A stretch of DNA of 64,000 nt from Candidatus Magnetocorallium paracelense. Its GTDB lineage: Bacteria > Nitrospirota > Thermodesulfovibrionia > Thermodesulfovibrionales > Magnetobacteriaceae. Below the pieces are notes generated by a model. That model did not search any database. It worked only from the letters and a program-made list of their open reading frames with translations, and was not told the origin of the DNA. The translations under genes and the position numbers were made by a program. The stretch covers positions 62,001 through 126,000 of the forward strand of contig JAREWP010000077.1 in NCBI GenBank assembly GCA_029001845.1, given 5' to 3'. This document shows positions 36,174 through 44,471 of this stretch, one piece after another; within the stretch, counting starts at the first letter, position 1, and every line of letters starts with the position of its first letter.

Positions 36174-36259
36174 GAAGCAGCAGTGATGTCCTGCCAAAAC
36201 AAGGTGGTGTTTGAGTTTACGAGTTTCAGCTTGTTTTGGCAGGACATCACTGCTGCTTC
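36174..36259. repeat. Perfect 30-bp inverted repeat with 26-nt spacer
   Basis: The left arm 36174-36203 (GAAGCAGCAGTGATGTCCTG then CCAAAACAAG) is exactly the reverse complement of 36230-36259. The spacer is 36204-36229. No T-run flanks it and neither arm occurs elsewhere in the window. It lies between cobS and the glycosyltransferase gene. Confidence 0.95.
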
Positions 36260-36365
36260 CGGTTCGCATTTGTCTATTTTCGGGATAAAGAGTTATTAGA
36301 GTTCAATAGTAAGAATGTGTTGAAATTATTTTCATCGCAAAGACAAAATGGGCTAAACGATAATA

Positions 36366-37130
36366 TTAAATATAAATTGTAAAGAGGAGTAAGAAAAGAA
36401 CCTCTGTAATTTCACCTGTTGCGCCAATATTATCGCCTGTAAGACCGCCGAATTTTTTTTCGAAAAAAGATGTCGAAGCGATAGTACAGAGAGATAATAA
36501 AAACAATAGAGGTATTAATTTTACAATATAAAGAATATAAGACTCAATATAAAAGGTTAAAAAAACTGCAATTATGCTGAATATGGTCGTTTTGAGGAGT
36601 GCGATAGTATCGGTGTGCTCTATAAACATTTTCCCAAGTCCCTTGGAAGCCGCGCTCTTTGCTCTGCTCATGGCTGCAACCATTGCCCAACGACCGATAA
36701 GTCCGAACAATAAAAGCGGTGATATAATCGAAACGCTTAAAAGATTCTTTAGTGCAAGGTATTTCAGTGCGAGTATTGCGATAATTGCAGTAACACCTGC
36801 AGGGCCGGTTGTGCTGTCCTTCATGATCCGCAGCATTTCATCCCTCTCTTTACGGGAGGCCAGGGCGTCGAATGTATCGGCAAGTCCGTCCAGATGAAAT
36901 CCTCCGTTAATCGAAACAGAGAGTAGAATAATGGAGGCCGCCGTTATATCCGCCGGCAAGAGCATCGATAACAAAAGAAAGGAAGCATACAAAAAAAGAC
37001 CCTGAAACAAACCGATCACAGGGAAAAATTGAGCGCTTGCTGCAATATCTCTTTCTGTCGGAGTCTTGTTCTCTTTAAAAGGGAGTGGAATGATTGTTAA
37101 AAAGCGAAAGGCGATTAAAAGCCCGGTCAC
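36366..37130 (-). CDS. cobS: Adenosylcobinamide-GDP ribazoletransferase
   Basis: 254 aa, multi-spanning. FRFLTIIPLP, GGFHLDGLADTFDALASR and MKDSTTGPAGVTAI are the CobS/CobV hallmarks. Joins adenosylcobinamide-GDP with alpha-ribazole (phosphate) at the membrane, the last assembly step of cobalamin. Start overlaps the end of cobT by 4 bp. Confidence 0.95.
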   Translation of the reverse strand: MTGLLIAFRFLTIIPLPFKENKTPTERDIAASAQFFPVIGLFQGLFLYASFLLLSMLLPADITAASIILLSVSINGGFHLDGLADTFDALASRKERDEMLRIMKDSTTGPAGVTAIIAILALKYLALKNLLSVSIISPLLLFGLIGRWAMVAAMSRAKSAASKGLGKMFIEHTDTIALLKTTIFSIIAVFLTFYIESYILYIVKLIPLLFLLSLCTIASTSFFEKKFGGLTGDNIGATGEITEVLFLLLFTIYI

Positions 37131-38191
37131 CTGACACCATCCTTATCGGATACACCGGCTTCGTCGAATGTAGCCATTTCGCTATAAAGCTTTAAAGAGG
37201 CGTCCAGCAGTGTCATGGCAAGTACTGCTCCCGTCCCCTCGCCAAGCCTCAATCCAAGGTCCAGAAGAGGTGTCATCCCCATGTACTTTAAAGCCGCTCT
37301 ATGGCCTCTTTCTTCCGATATATGGGAGGCGAACATATAATCGATAAGTGCGGGGTTCATACAATAGGCAGTCAATGCACCGGCTGTGGATATGAAACCG
37401 TCAATAACAACGGGAAGACGCAGCGATGCCGCTCCAATACATAATCCGGCTATGCCGGCTATCTCAGCGCCTCCTGTTTTAGAAAGAATATCGATCGGAT
37501 CGTTACAGTCAGGGGCGTTTATTGTAATCGCTTCTTCTATTACAGCGATCTTCTTCTCAAGTGCATCCTTTCCGATTCCCGTTCCCCTGCCTGTTGCATC
37601 CCTGACAGAAATTCCGGTAATCAATGACGTAATAGCAGAAGCCGATGTCGTATTGGCGATTCCCATTTCGCCTGCTGCAAACATCTTATAACCGGCTTCA
37701 CCATATTTCTCTGCAAGCTCTATTCCGGCTGTTATGCACTGAACTGTCTCCTCAACAGTCATAGCAGGTTCTTTCTTCATGTTCCTTGTCCCTTTGATCA
37801 CTTTTCTATTCTCAAGACCGTCTATGTTGTGAAAATCATAATTCACTCCAATATCGACGACAATGACATCGACACCGGCATGTTTTGCCAATACGTTTAC
37901 GGCTGCCCCCCCTCTTAAAAAATTAAATACCATCTGAGGAGTCACTTCTCCGGGAAATGCGCTTACTCCCTCTTCAGCCACTCCGTGATCGCCGGCAAAG
38001 GTAATAACCGCTTTTTCTGGAATTTCAGGAATGTCTGATTCATATATTGTGACAAGTTTGGCAGCAAGTTCCTCGAGCATACCGAGACTTCCTCCGGGTT
38101 TGGTAAGAGTGTTCAGCCTGGCCTGAGCCACATCCCGCCACCTCTTGTCAGTTCCTTTAATACTTTTTAATTTTTGCTTTATAATATTCAT
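37127..38191 (-). CDS. cobT: Nicotinate-nucleotide--DMB phosphoribosyltransferase
   Basis: 354 aa. RLNTLTKPGGSLGMLEELA, FAGDHGVAEEGVSAFPGEVT, GEMGIANTTSASAI and the catalytic Glu in LGLRLGEGTGAVLAM are all present. Makes alpha-ribazole phosphate for the lower ligand of B12. Middle of the cobU-cobT-cobS unit, with 4-bp overlaps on both sides. Confidence 0.96.
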   Translation of the reverse strand: MNIIKQKLKSIKGTDKRWRDVAQARLNTLTKPGGSLGMLEELAAKLVTIYESDIPEIPEKAVITFAGDHGVAEEGVSAFPGEVTPQMVFNFLRGGAAVNVLAKHAGVDVIVVDIGVNYDFHNIDGLENRKVIKGTRNMKKEPAMTVEETVQCITAGIELAEKYGEAGYKMFAAGEMGIANTTSASAITSLITGISVRDATGRGTGIGKDALEKKIAVIEEAITINAPDCNDPIDILSKTGGAEIAGIAGLCIGAASLRLPVVIDGFISTAGALTAYCMNPALIDYMFASHISEERGHRAALKYMGMTPLLDLGLRLGEGTGAVLAMTLLDASLKLYSEMATFDEAGVSDKDGVR

Positions 38192-38691
38192 TTTATTCTC
38201 ATTGGGATTCCTGCGACAACCATATAGACCTCATCGGCAACAAAGGCCACTTTCTGATTCATGATCCCTGACATGTCTCTGAATTTTCTTGCCAGAGGGT
38301 TGTCCGGAACGATTCCCATACCTGTTTCGTTTGACACGATAAAGATGGGGGATTTGATATTTTCCAGGGTAGAAGTTAACTTCTCAATCTCCCCTTCAAT
38401 GTTCGCTTCGTTTTGAAACATGTTAGAGAGCCACAGCGTGAGACAGTCAAGAAGGATAACATCATATCGCCCTGACAACTCTTTTATTAAAGGAGCTATT
38501 TCAACAGGCTCTTCAAATGTATCCCACTTGCCGCTTCGCTCCTTTTTATGCTTATCTATGCGTTCTTTCATCTCGTCATCCAATGCCGTGGCAGTGGCGA
38601 TATAAGCCCTCTCTCCTTTAAAGCTCACAGCGTTCTTTTCAGCAAACCCGCTCTTCCCGCTCCTTGCGCCTCCTATAATAAATGTAATCAA
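38188..38691 (-). CDS. cobU: Adenosylcobinamide kinase / guanylyltransferase
   Basis: 167 aa. P-loop GGARSGKSGFAEK, the GMP-accepting His in DKHKKERSGKWDTFEEP, and VSNETGMGIVPDNPLARKFR. Phosphorylates cobinamide and forms its GDP derivative. First gene of cobUTS. I looked for a cobalamin riboswitch in 38692-39000 on this strand and found none. Confidence 0.95.
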   Translation of the reverse strand: MITFIIGGARSGKSGFAEKNAVSFKGERAYIATATALDDEMKERIDKHKKERSGKWDTFEEPVEIAPLIKELSGRYDVILLDCLTLWLSNMFQNEANIEGEIEKLTSTLENIKSPIFIVSNETGMGIVPDNPLARKFRDMSGIMNQKVAFVADEVYMVVAGIPMRIK

Positions 38692-39000
38692 TTACCCCTC
38701 CTGATTCAGTTTAAGCTGCTTATGCTGCGACTTTCAAGAAATAATACCATAGACCCGATGCATAATTCCAAGACTGGATCTGCAATTATGCAATTATCAC
38801 TTCAACTTTTGCCCTGTCCCCATGACTTCCTCAACAATCATATCTTATTTCAACTTCGCCATTTCGGCCATCCTGTAAATGGAGTTTCCGTTGAATCTAA
38901 AGTAAGTGAAAATACTCTTATTAAAATTTAATTATTAATTTTCTTAATTAATACATGATATGATATATAAATTTAATGAGTGACTCTTAATTAGGATGAA
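38692..39000. other. Divergent intergenic region without recognised elements
   Basis: Separates cobU (minus) and the amidohydrolase gene (plus). AT-rich near 38930-38990, where promoters for the amidohydrolase are likely. No gene, repeat or riboswitch recognised. Confidence 0.5.
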
Positions 39001-41112
39001 ATGAACAAAAAATTGACTTCAAATTCAATGAATTTACAGAAGTTCGATAGAGGAGATATTTTTATTAAAAAAGACAAGTATGATATGACGTTAACGATTT
39101 ATGCCGTACCCATAATATGGATTTCCCTGCTCTTCATCACTCTTATTGCCACTACCAATGTATTGGCAAATGATATTGTTATCAGAGATGTGACGATTAT
39201 CGATGTAAAGAATGAGGAGGACAATATCCTGAATAAACAACAGATCGTTATTAAAGATGGCAGAATATTCTCTGTCAGTCCTCAGGTATCACCTCCGGCT
39301 TCAGGAACTACCATGATCGACGGCTCCAAATTAATAGCCCTTCCGGGGTTTATTAATACTCATACCCATCTCTGGCAGCATGTGGCCAAAGGCTTCTATC
39401 CAAGTGGTAATCTCCAACAATGGGTAAGGATCTATCGCTATTCCCACTATTTTACGGATCACAATCTCTATCGGACAATATATGCAGCAGCAAGCCAGGC
39501 ATTGCTGTCCGGTATTACAACAGTATCGGACTTCGCTTCTGCAAATTTTAGTGACTTTTCCCTTGATGCGACCTGTAGGGCATTAAATGACACAGGTATG
39601 GGAGGTATTGTGGTCTGGTGGAATCCGGCTTCCTTTCTTCCTTACTCGATAAAATCCTCTGAGATTAAACGATTACAGAGCAAGTGCGGAAAGCTGGACA
39701 TTTGGATGGGGCAGGGGCCTTTATCCTTTTTCCCCATACCGGCGGTCTATGACGGAATATCACTGGCAAAGGAAAACAACCTCACTATTACGGAGCATAC
39801 CATGGAGAATGTTCAGGAACAGCGAGATTTTTACAAAAGCTTATCAAAATATCTAAGTAATTATAGTTCTCAACTAAGTATTTCAGATAAGAATAAGCTT
39901 CAGGAGATTTTAAATGCAGGCGCTCCTACGAAAGTGGATGGTGTTGCATGGATTGAGAGACTGGCCAAACAGATTGTGGATCATGACAATACAACAGCGC
40001 CAAAGTTAACACCGGTTGAAAGGGAAAGACTATCAAAATGGATAGACAGGAACAGCATATCGCCTGTACCTCTGCTGGATTATTTTGGAGCCATAACCAA
40101 TACCTATGTATCCATTCATAGTGTATGGCAAAGTGAGACCGATATAGAGCTTTATCAAAAGAAAGGAGTGCATGTATCCCATAATCCCGAATCCAATCAG
40201 TATCTGTCATCGGGAATCGCACCCATTCTTACCTATAAACAAAAAGGAATCAATGTTTCACTGGGAACGGACGGCGCCGCAAGCAATGACGGTATCAATT
40301 TCTTCTCAGCCATGCGCGCCTTATGGAATCTACAGAAAACAGGCGCTTTGAACACTGCCATATCAAAGGATATTGATCCCATATATGTTATTCGGGCCGC
40401 CACAATAAATGGAGCCAAAGCACTGGGAAGAGAAAAGCAAACAGGAAGTATTGAGCAGGGCAAAGAGGCTGATATCGTTCTGCTGTCAAAGGAGCGCTTA
40501 GGGATTTCTCCTTATGTAGGGGAGAAAACAAAAAATAATATTATTGCCTTAATCATATACAGCGGTAATCTCATGAGTATTGAAAGCGTCATATCCGATG
40601 GCAGAGTCGTTGTGGAGAAAGGACAATTGACGAAAGGTGATACAGTAGCAAAACTGGCTCACGATCTTACTTCTGTTTCCAATGAGCTGGTAAAAGAGGT
40701 TGAAGCAGGAAAGAACTGGACAGAGACATTCAATCTGACAGATACAATGATAGACCCCTATTGGTATAAATACAGGTCTGTCAGACAGAGAGATCGGATC
40801 GACCTTACAATAAAAAACAGGGGTTCAAAAAATATCACTGTAACACTGGCCATGTCAGGCGCCGTATTTGGAGGAGCAGCTTCTGAAATGTTAAGTGACA
40901 AAACGAGGAGAAGATTTCCACTTGATCCGACAAAAAACCTGTTTTTCAAAAAGAACGTCTTAGCTCCCGATCAGTCTATAACAATCGTCAAGAAGAGGAG
41001 GAGTACTATATATAATATAAAATATCCGAACCAACCACCAATCAGCAGAGACGGGAAGGACCAAGTGACTCATAGATTTGCTGAGCAAATACTCATTTTG
41101 GGAGAGAGATAA
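39001..41112 (+). CDS. Exported amidohydrolase (chlorohydrolase/deaminase-like)
   Basis: 703 aa. After a long N-terminus a hydrophobic segment at about 33-55 ends in NVLA, so the enzyme is anchored or exported. Metal-binding motifs of the amidohydrolase superfamily: GFINTHTHLWQH, TITEHTMEN, SIHSVWQSE and LGTDGAASNDG, followed by AATINGAKALGREKQTGSIE and GKEADIVLL. This order fits the SsnA/TrzN/S-adenosylhomocysteine-deaminase branch. Substrate unknown. The C-terminal 120 residues are extra. It ends just where a truncated PIN-domain frame begins. Confidence 0.85.
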   Translation: MNKKLTSNSMNLQKFDRGDIFIKKDKYDMTLTIYAVPIIWISLLFITLIATTNVLANDIVIRDVTIIDVKNEEDNILNKQQIVIKDGRIFSVSPQVSPPASGTTMIDGSKLIALPGFINTHTHLWQHVAKGFYPSGNLQQWVRIYRYSHYFTDHNLYRTIYAAASQALLSGITTVSDFASANFSDFSLDATCRALNDTGMGGIVVWWNPASFLPYSIKSSEIKRLQSKCGKLDIWMGQGPLSFFPIPAVYDGISLAKENNLTITEHTMENVQEQRDFYKSLSKYLSNYSSQLSISDKNKLQEILNAGAPTKVDGVAWIERLAKQIVDHDNTTAPKLTPVERERLSKWIDRNSISPVPLLDYFGAITNTYVSIHSVWQSETDIELYQKKGVHVSHNPESNQYLSSGIAPILTYKQKGINVSLGTDGAASNDGINFFSAMRALWNLQKTGALNTAISKDIDPIYVIRAATINGAKALGREKQTGSIEQGKEADIVLLSKERLGISPYVGEKTKNNIIALIIYSGNLMSIESVISDGRVVVEKGQLTKGDTVAKLAHDLTSVSNELVKEVEAGKNWTETFNLTDTMIDPYWYKYRSVRQRDRIDLTIKNRGSKNITVTLAMSGAVFGGAASEMLSDKTRRRFPLDPTKNLFFKKNVLAPDQSITIVKKRRSTIYNIKYPNQPPISRDGKDQVTHRFAEQILILGER

Positions 41113-41293
41113 GGTGTATAAGGGTTTTAATCTAAAAAACAGGGGAAAACCTGTTCCATCTAATGATATGTGGATAGCTGCCTTTGCAATGCAGCATGGA
41201 CTATCGCTTTTTACTTATGACGCACACTTCAAAAACATAAATGGTTTGCTTTTATATCCGGGAGGGAATAAATATGGCCGTAATGACAATTAG
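41112..41293 (+). pseudogene. C-terminal remnant of a VapC-type PIN-domain toxin
   Basis: The frame includes GKPVPSNDMWIAAFAMQHGL and SLFTYDAHFKNINGLLLY, the C-terminal third of PIN-domain ribonucleases with the conserved ND.WIAA and T.D.HF positions. The N-terminal catalytic aspartates are missing; the amidohydrolase gene occupies the space where they should be. It overlaps the start of the antitoxin-like frame at 41274. Confidence 0.6.
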
Positions 41294-41533
41294 AGGAATC
41301 GATAGTGAGACAACAAAGATATTAAAGAAGAAAGCTGTGGATGAAGGTCTAAGCGTAAACAGTCTCATAATAAAGATTATAAATGAATTGTTAGGACTTG
41401 CAAAAAAAAAAAGAGGAAAAAAATCTATAGCGATATTGATCATCTGGCCGGCTCATGGTCGGACAGTGATTATGAAAAGTTTATGGCGGGAATCTCCGAT
41501 TTTGACAGAATAGATGAAAACTTATGGAAGTAA
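41274..41533 (+). pseudogene. vapB: VapB/FitA-like antitoxin gene, frame shifted at an A-run
   Basis: ATG 41274 behind GGAGG. MAVMTIRGIDSETTKILKKK, AVDEGLSVNSLIIKIINELL is an RHH antitoxin of the FitA/VapB type. In the start frame it ends at 41513 with unrelated residues. A -1 shift at the run of 11 A's (41402-41412), or in the following seven A's, gives YSDIDHLAGSWSDSDYEKF, then MAGISDFDRIDENLWK and stop at 41533, the typical toxin-wrapping tail. Either a broken gene, a sequencing-length error, or -1 slippage. Confidence 0.6.
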
Positions 41534-41570
41534 GTCAATAAATTGTCCCTCATACCCCCTTTTTCATTTT

Positions 41571-42227
41571 TTAGCCGGATTTGCTTAGTTCTGAATATTT
41601 GCAATACTCGCGGATTGTACAATTGTCGCACTGTGGCGATATGGGTTTGCAAACTCCCTGACCAAAGGCGACCAGAATCCCGTTTATATCTTTCCAGTAT
41701 TTCTTTGGCAGCTTTTCCCTCAGAGCGGTTTCCGTCTTTTCCGGGGTTTTTGTATCTACATATCCCCATCTGTTTGTTATTCTGTGGACGTGGGTGTCAA
41801 CGCATATTCCATACTTATCAAACCCTCTGGTTAAAACAAGGTTCGCCGTCTTTCTTCCCACTCCCTTAAAACCCAGCAACTCATCGATCGTGTCAGGTAC
41901 GGCGCCATTATATTTTTTTACAAGAATGGTACATAAACTTTTGATCTGTTTTGCTTTCACTCTGTAAAACCCGACAGGATAAATGGCTTTTTCGATAACA
42001 TCAATCGAAAGGCCGGCCATCTTTTCGGCATTCGATGCAATGGCGAAGAGCCTCTCCGACGCAGCGGCCGTAGTTCTGTCCTGTGTACGAAGGCTCAGGA
42101 TGCAGGAGATAAGAACCTTAAAGGGGTCTCTCCCGACACCGGACATTGCATCGATATAAGGAACATCTAAGGTTGAAACCTGCTTTTTTAGCGTCTTCAG
42201 GACTTTATGTATGTTAAATAATTTCAT
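41571..42227 (-). CDS. nth: Endonuclease III
   Basis: 218 aa. Helix-hairpin-helix LLGFKGVGRKTANLVL with the catalytic Lys, VDTHVHRITNRWGYV with the catalytic Asp, and the [4Fe-4S] ligands C-x6-C-x2-C-x5-C in CKPISPQCDNCTIREYC. Bifunctional DNA glycosylase/AP lyase for oxidised pyrimidines. Confidence 0.96.
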   Translation of the reverse strand: MKLFNIHKVLKTLKKQVSTLDVPYIDAMSGVGRDPFKVLISCILSLRTQDRTTAAASERLFAIASNAEKMAGLSIDVIEKAIYPVGFYRVKAKQIKSLCTILVKKYNGAVPDTIDELLGFKGVGRKTANLVLTRGFDKYGICVDTHVHRITNRWGYVDTKTPEKTETALREKLPKKYWKDINGILVAFGQGVCKPISPQCDNCTIREYCKYSELSKSG

Positions 42228-42346
42228 GGATGTAGGTTTTCAGGATTACCGGTAAATCGGTTCCCTGCTTAATGAAAGACTCGCATAAAAAAAACTGCTG
42301 CCGGCAGCAGCTTGACTTAAATTAGTCAATCGTCAATAATCAATCG

Positions 42347-42856
42347 TTAATCACCATCGTATTCCCTCAGCTTCAAGATTAACGATAGTGACACCACGCC
42401 GTTTAATGCGCCTGTAAGAGTACCTGCGAGCAGAATTACAGGGGCGATAATCAGAATCGTTTCCATATTGTGTATAAAAAGGAAGTAGGCGACGAAAAGC
42501 TGTGTCAGATTATGGGAGAGCGCGCCTATGAGGCTGAGTCCGGCAGGGCCGAACAGGGAGGGGATCGTTTTATGAACCAGAGCCATCATAGAAGCGCTTA
42601 CAATGCCTGCAGAGAGGCTCAATATAAAAGCAGGCCCTAAAAATGTACCGATCAATACCGATGTGGCGAAGCATTTGACAACAGTAACTGCCATGGCGGT
42701 CCTGAATCCGTATAAAACCAGGGCAGTCAGAATGATAATATTGGCAAGGCCCAAACGCAACCATGGAAGAGGCGTGGGAATCAGTCTCTCCATTCCGTGG
42801 AGGGCCATGGCATAGGCAGCAAGCATTGCAATTCTGTATTTATCCCGTGACTGCAT
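42347..42856 (-). CDS. Gx transporter family (Hpre_diP_synt_I-type) membrane protein
   Basis: 169 aa, about five helices. RIAMLAAYAMALHGMERLIP, PWLRLGLANIIILTALVLYG and GLSLIGALSHNLTQLFVAYF match the family once called heptaprenyl diphosphate synthase component I, now regarded as an ECF/Gx-type small transporter. Overlaps the NusG-II gene by 17 bp and follows apbE, so it may move a flavin, quinone precursor or other cofactor. Confidence 0.85.
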   Translation of the reverse strand: MQSRDKYRIAMLAAYAMALHGMERLIPTPLPWLRLGLANIIILTALVLYGFRTAMAVTVVKCFATSVLIGTFLGPAFILSLSAGIVSASMMALVHKTIPSLFGPAGLSLIGALSHNLTQLFVAYFLFIHNMETILIIAPVILLAGTLTGALNGVVSLSLILKLREYDGD

Positions 42857-43256
42857 CTACATCCCGATATTTACCTTCCGATCCTGTTATTGTTACAACG
42901 ACCCTGTTTGGCAGGCATATAAGAGCTCCCCTGTCGATCCACCCCTGCGCCATACAGAGTTTATTCGGGCAGTCGGCGTTCCTGATCCCGACTCTGTTGT
43001 TCCTTATCTCCACGATTACACCCTCTGTTTCGACTGTTCTGTCTATGCTAAGGGAAAGCTTGTATTGAGGCTCGTTATTGACTGAAATGATAACGTCCGT
43101 ACCGCCTGAATAGAGATTGTCTGTAAAAAAGATACCTGCTACGGATATAAAGAGCAGAGCAAAAAAGAGAATGTAGTCAAAGGGTGAAACAGATTGTAAT
43201 ACCTTCTTTTTAAAGTCTTTATGTTGAGGTTCGGTTATATGAAACTCAGATTGCAT
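42840..43256 (-). CDS. NusG domain II-like membrane-anchored protein
   Basis: 138 aa. One membrane helix (about 26-46), then an extracytoplasmic domain with VEIRNNRVGIRNADCPNKLC and MAQGWIDRGALICLPNRVVV, the NusG_II fold with its conserved CPNKLC and C pair. In Firmicutes and others it is encoded next to Gx transporters and ApbE; here the same trio is kept. Function not established. Confidence 0.85.
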   Translation of the reverse strand: MQSEFHITEPQHKDFKKKVLQSVSPFDYILFFALLFISVAGIFFTDNLYSGGTDVIISVNNEPQYKLSLSIDRTVETEGVIVEIRNNRVGIRNADCPNKLCMAQGWIDRGALICLPNRVVVTITGSEGKYRDVDAVTG

Positions 43257-43292
43257 GTAAGTAACACCTTAGGCTGACTTCATAATGTAACC

Positions 43293-43355
43293 GCAGGCTT
43301 CAGCCTGCACAGGGGGGCGGTTAACCAACGGTTTACTCAGGCTAAAGCCTGTGGC
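43293..43355. repeat. Inverted repeat pair around CAGGCT..AGCCTG
   Basis: GCAGGCTTCAGCCTGC (43293-43308) and CAGGCTAAAGCCTGTGGC (43338-43355) are each palindromic and related to each other. It lies between apbE and the NusG-II gene. It resembles common short interspersed repeats and has no coding role. Confidence 0.7.
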
Positions 43356-43415
43356 AACTTTTTTTGCTTATAGCTCGCAAACCTGCATAAAAAAAGAAAA
43401 TTCCTTGCGATCAAG

Positions 43416-44459
43416 CTACAGCTTCCGGCCCCGATTGTTATCGATCATTTTCAGCGAATCCTTTAAATTGTCGGTGTGAAAGCTTTGCCCGTTGCTGTAT
43501 ACTATAAAAGTCTTTACCTTGAATTTTTCGATCAGCTTCATTCTCTTTTTCCCGCCTGCAATAAACAGGGCAGTCGATAAAGCGTCTGATAATACGCCTT
43601 TGTCACTTATAACGGATACACTTCGTAACCCGGTTGCAGGATATCCTGTTGCCGGATCGAGAAGGTGATGATATCTGATATTGTCTTTTAAAAAGAACCT
43701 CTCATAGTCGCCCGATGTGGATATGGCGCCTTTTTCCATTGTAATAACGGCAGAGAGGTCTTCCGGTCCTCCGCGAGGAGCTCTGATGCCGATACGCCAT
43801 TCGCCATTGCCCGGTTTCCTGCCAAAGGTCCGAATATCTCCGGCAACGGCAACGATTCCTGCTGCAATACCTCTCTTTTTTAACACTTCCACTCCTCTGT
43901 CCGCTGCATATCCCTTTGCTATGCCTCCAAGATCGAGAAGCATTCCCTTTTCCACAAGCATAACAGATGACTCGGCTTCATTTAGAATGACTTTTTTATA
44001 ATTTACAAACTCGAGACGCTCTTTCACCTCTTCATCTACAGGCATTATTTCTTTATGAAAATCCCATAAAGTCATTACAGGACCGATCGTAGGATCGTAT
44101 GCGCCTTCCGTTTCTTTTGAAAGCCGAAGCGCTTCTTTTACAAGCTCGAAGGTGTCAGTCGATACAGACGCAGCTTCTGTTCCGGCGAGCCTGTTAATAA
44201 GGGATATTTCACTTTCATCAGAAAAAAAATTAAAAAGACCTTCCAACCTTTCGAATTCTGTAAACAGGGCGTCCATTGCCTTGTCAGCTTCGCTTTTTGA
44301 CGGGGAAATCGCTGTTACTATTACAACGGTATCCATTACGATCATCGATTTCCTGTGCATTTGAGAATCGCCGGATTTGCATCCGGCGAGTGTTATCAGA
44401 GAGGCAAAAAGAAAGGATAACAGAAATTGTATGGGAGGAGTGAAAGGGAATGTTATCAT
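43416..44459 (-). CDS. apbE: FAD:protein FMN transferase (ApbE family lipoprotein)
   Basis: 347 aa. Lipoprotein signal with lipobox LAGC. MDTVVIVTAI, DPTIGPVMTLWDF, DLGGIAKGYAADRG, WRIGIRAPRG, ISTSGDYERFF and HHLLDPATGYPA are the ApbE hallmarks. Covalently attaches FMN to Thr/Ser of exported flavoproteins such as Rnf/Nqr subunits. First of apbE, NusG-II, Gx transporter on the minus strand; no flavoprotein substrate is encoded here. Confidence 0.95.
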   Translation of the reverse strand: MITFPFTPPIQFLLSFLFASLITLAGCKSGDSQMHRKSMIVMDTVVIVTAISPSKSEADKAMDALFTEFERLEGLFNFFSDESEISLINRLAGTEAASVSTDTFELVKEALRLSKETEGAYDPTIGPVMTLWDFHKEIMPVDEEVKERLEFVNYKKVILNEAESSVMLVEKGMLLDLGGIAKGYAADRGVEVLKKRGIAAGIVAVAGDIRTFGRKPGNGEWRIGIRAPRGGPEDLSAVITMEKGAISTSGDYERFFLKDNIRYHHLLDPATGYPATGLRSVSVISDKGVLSDALSTALFIAGGKKRMKLIEKFKVKTFIVYSNGQSFHTDNLKDSLKMIDNNRGRKL

Positions 44460-44471
44460 CCGGTCGCTCTG

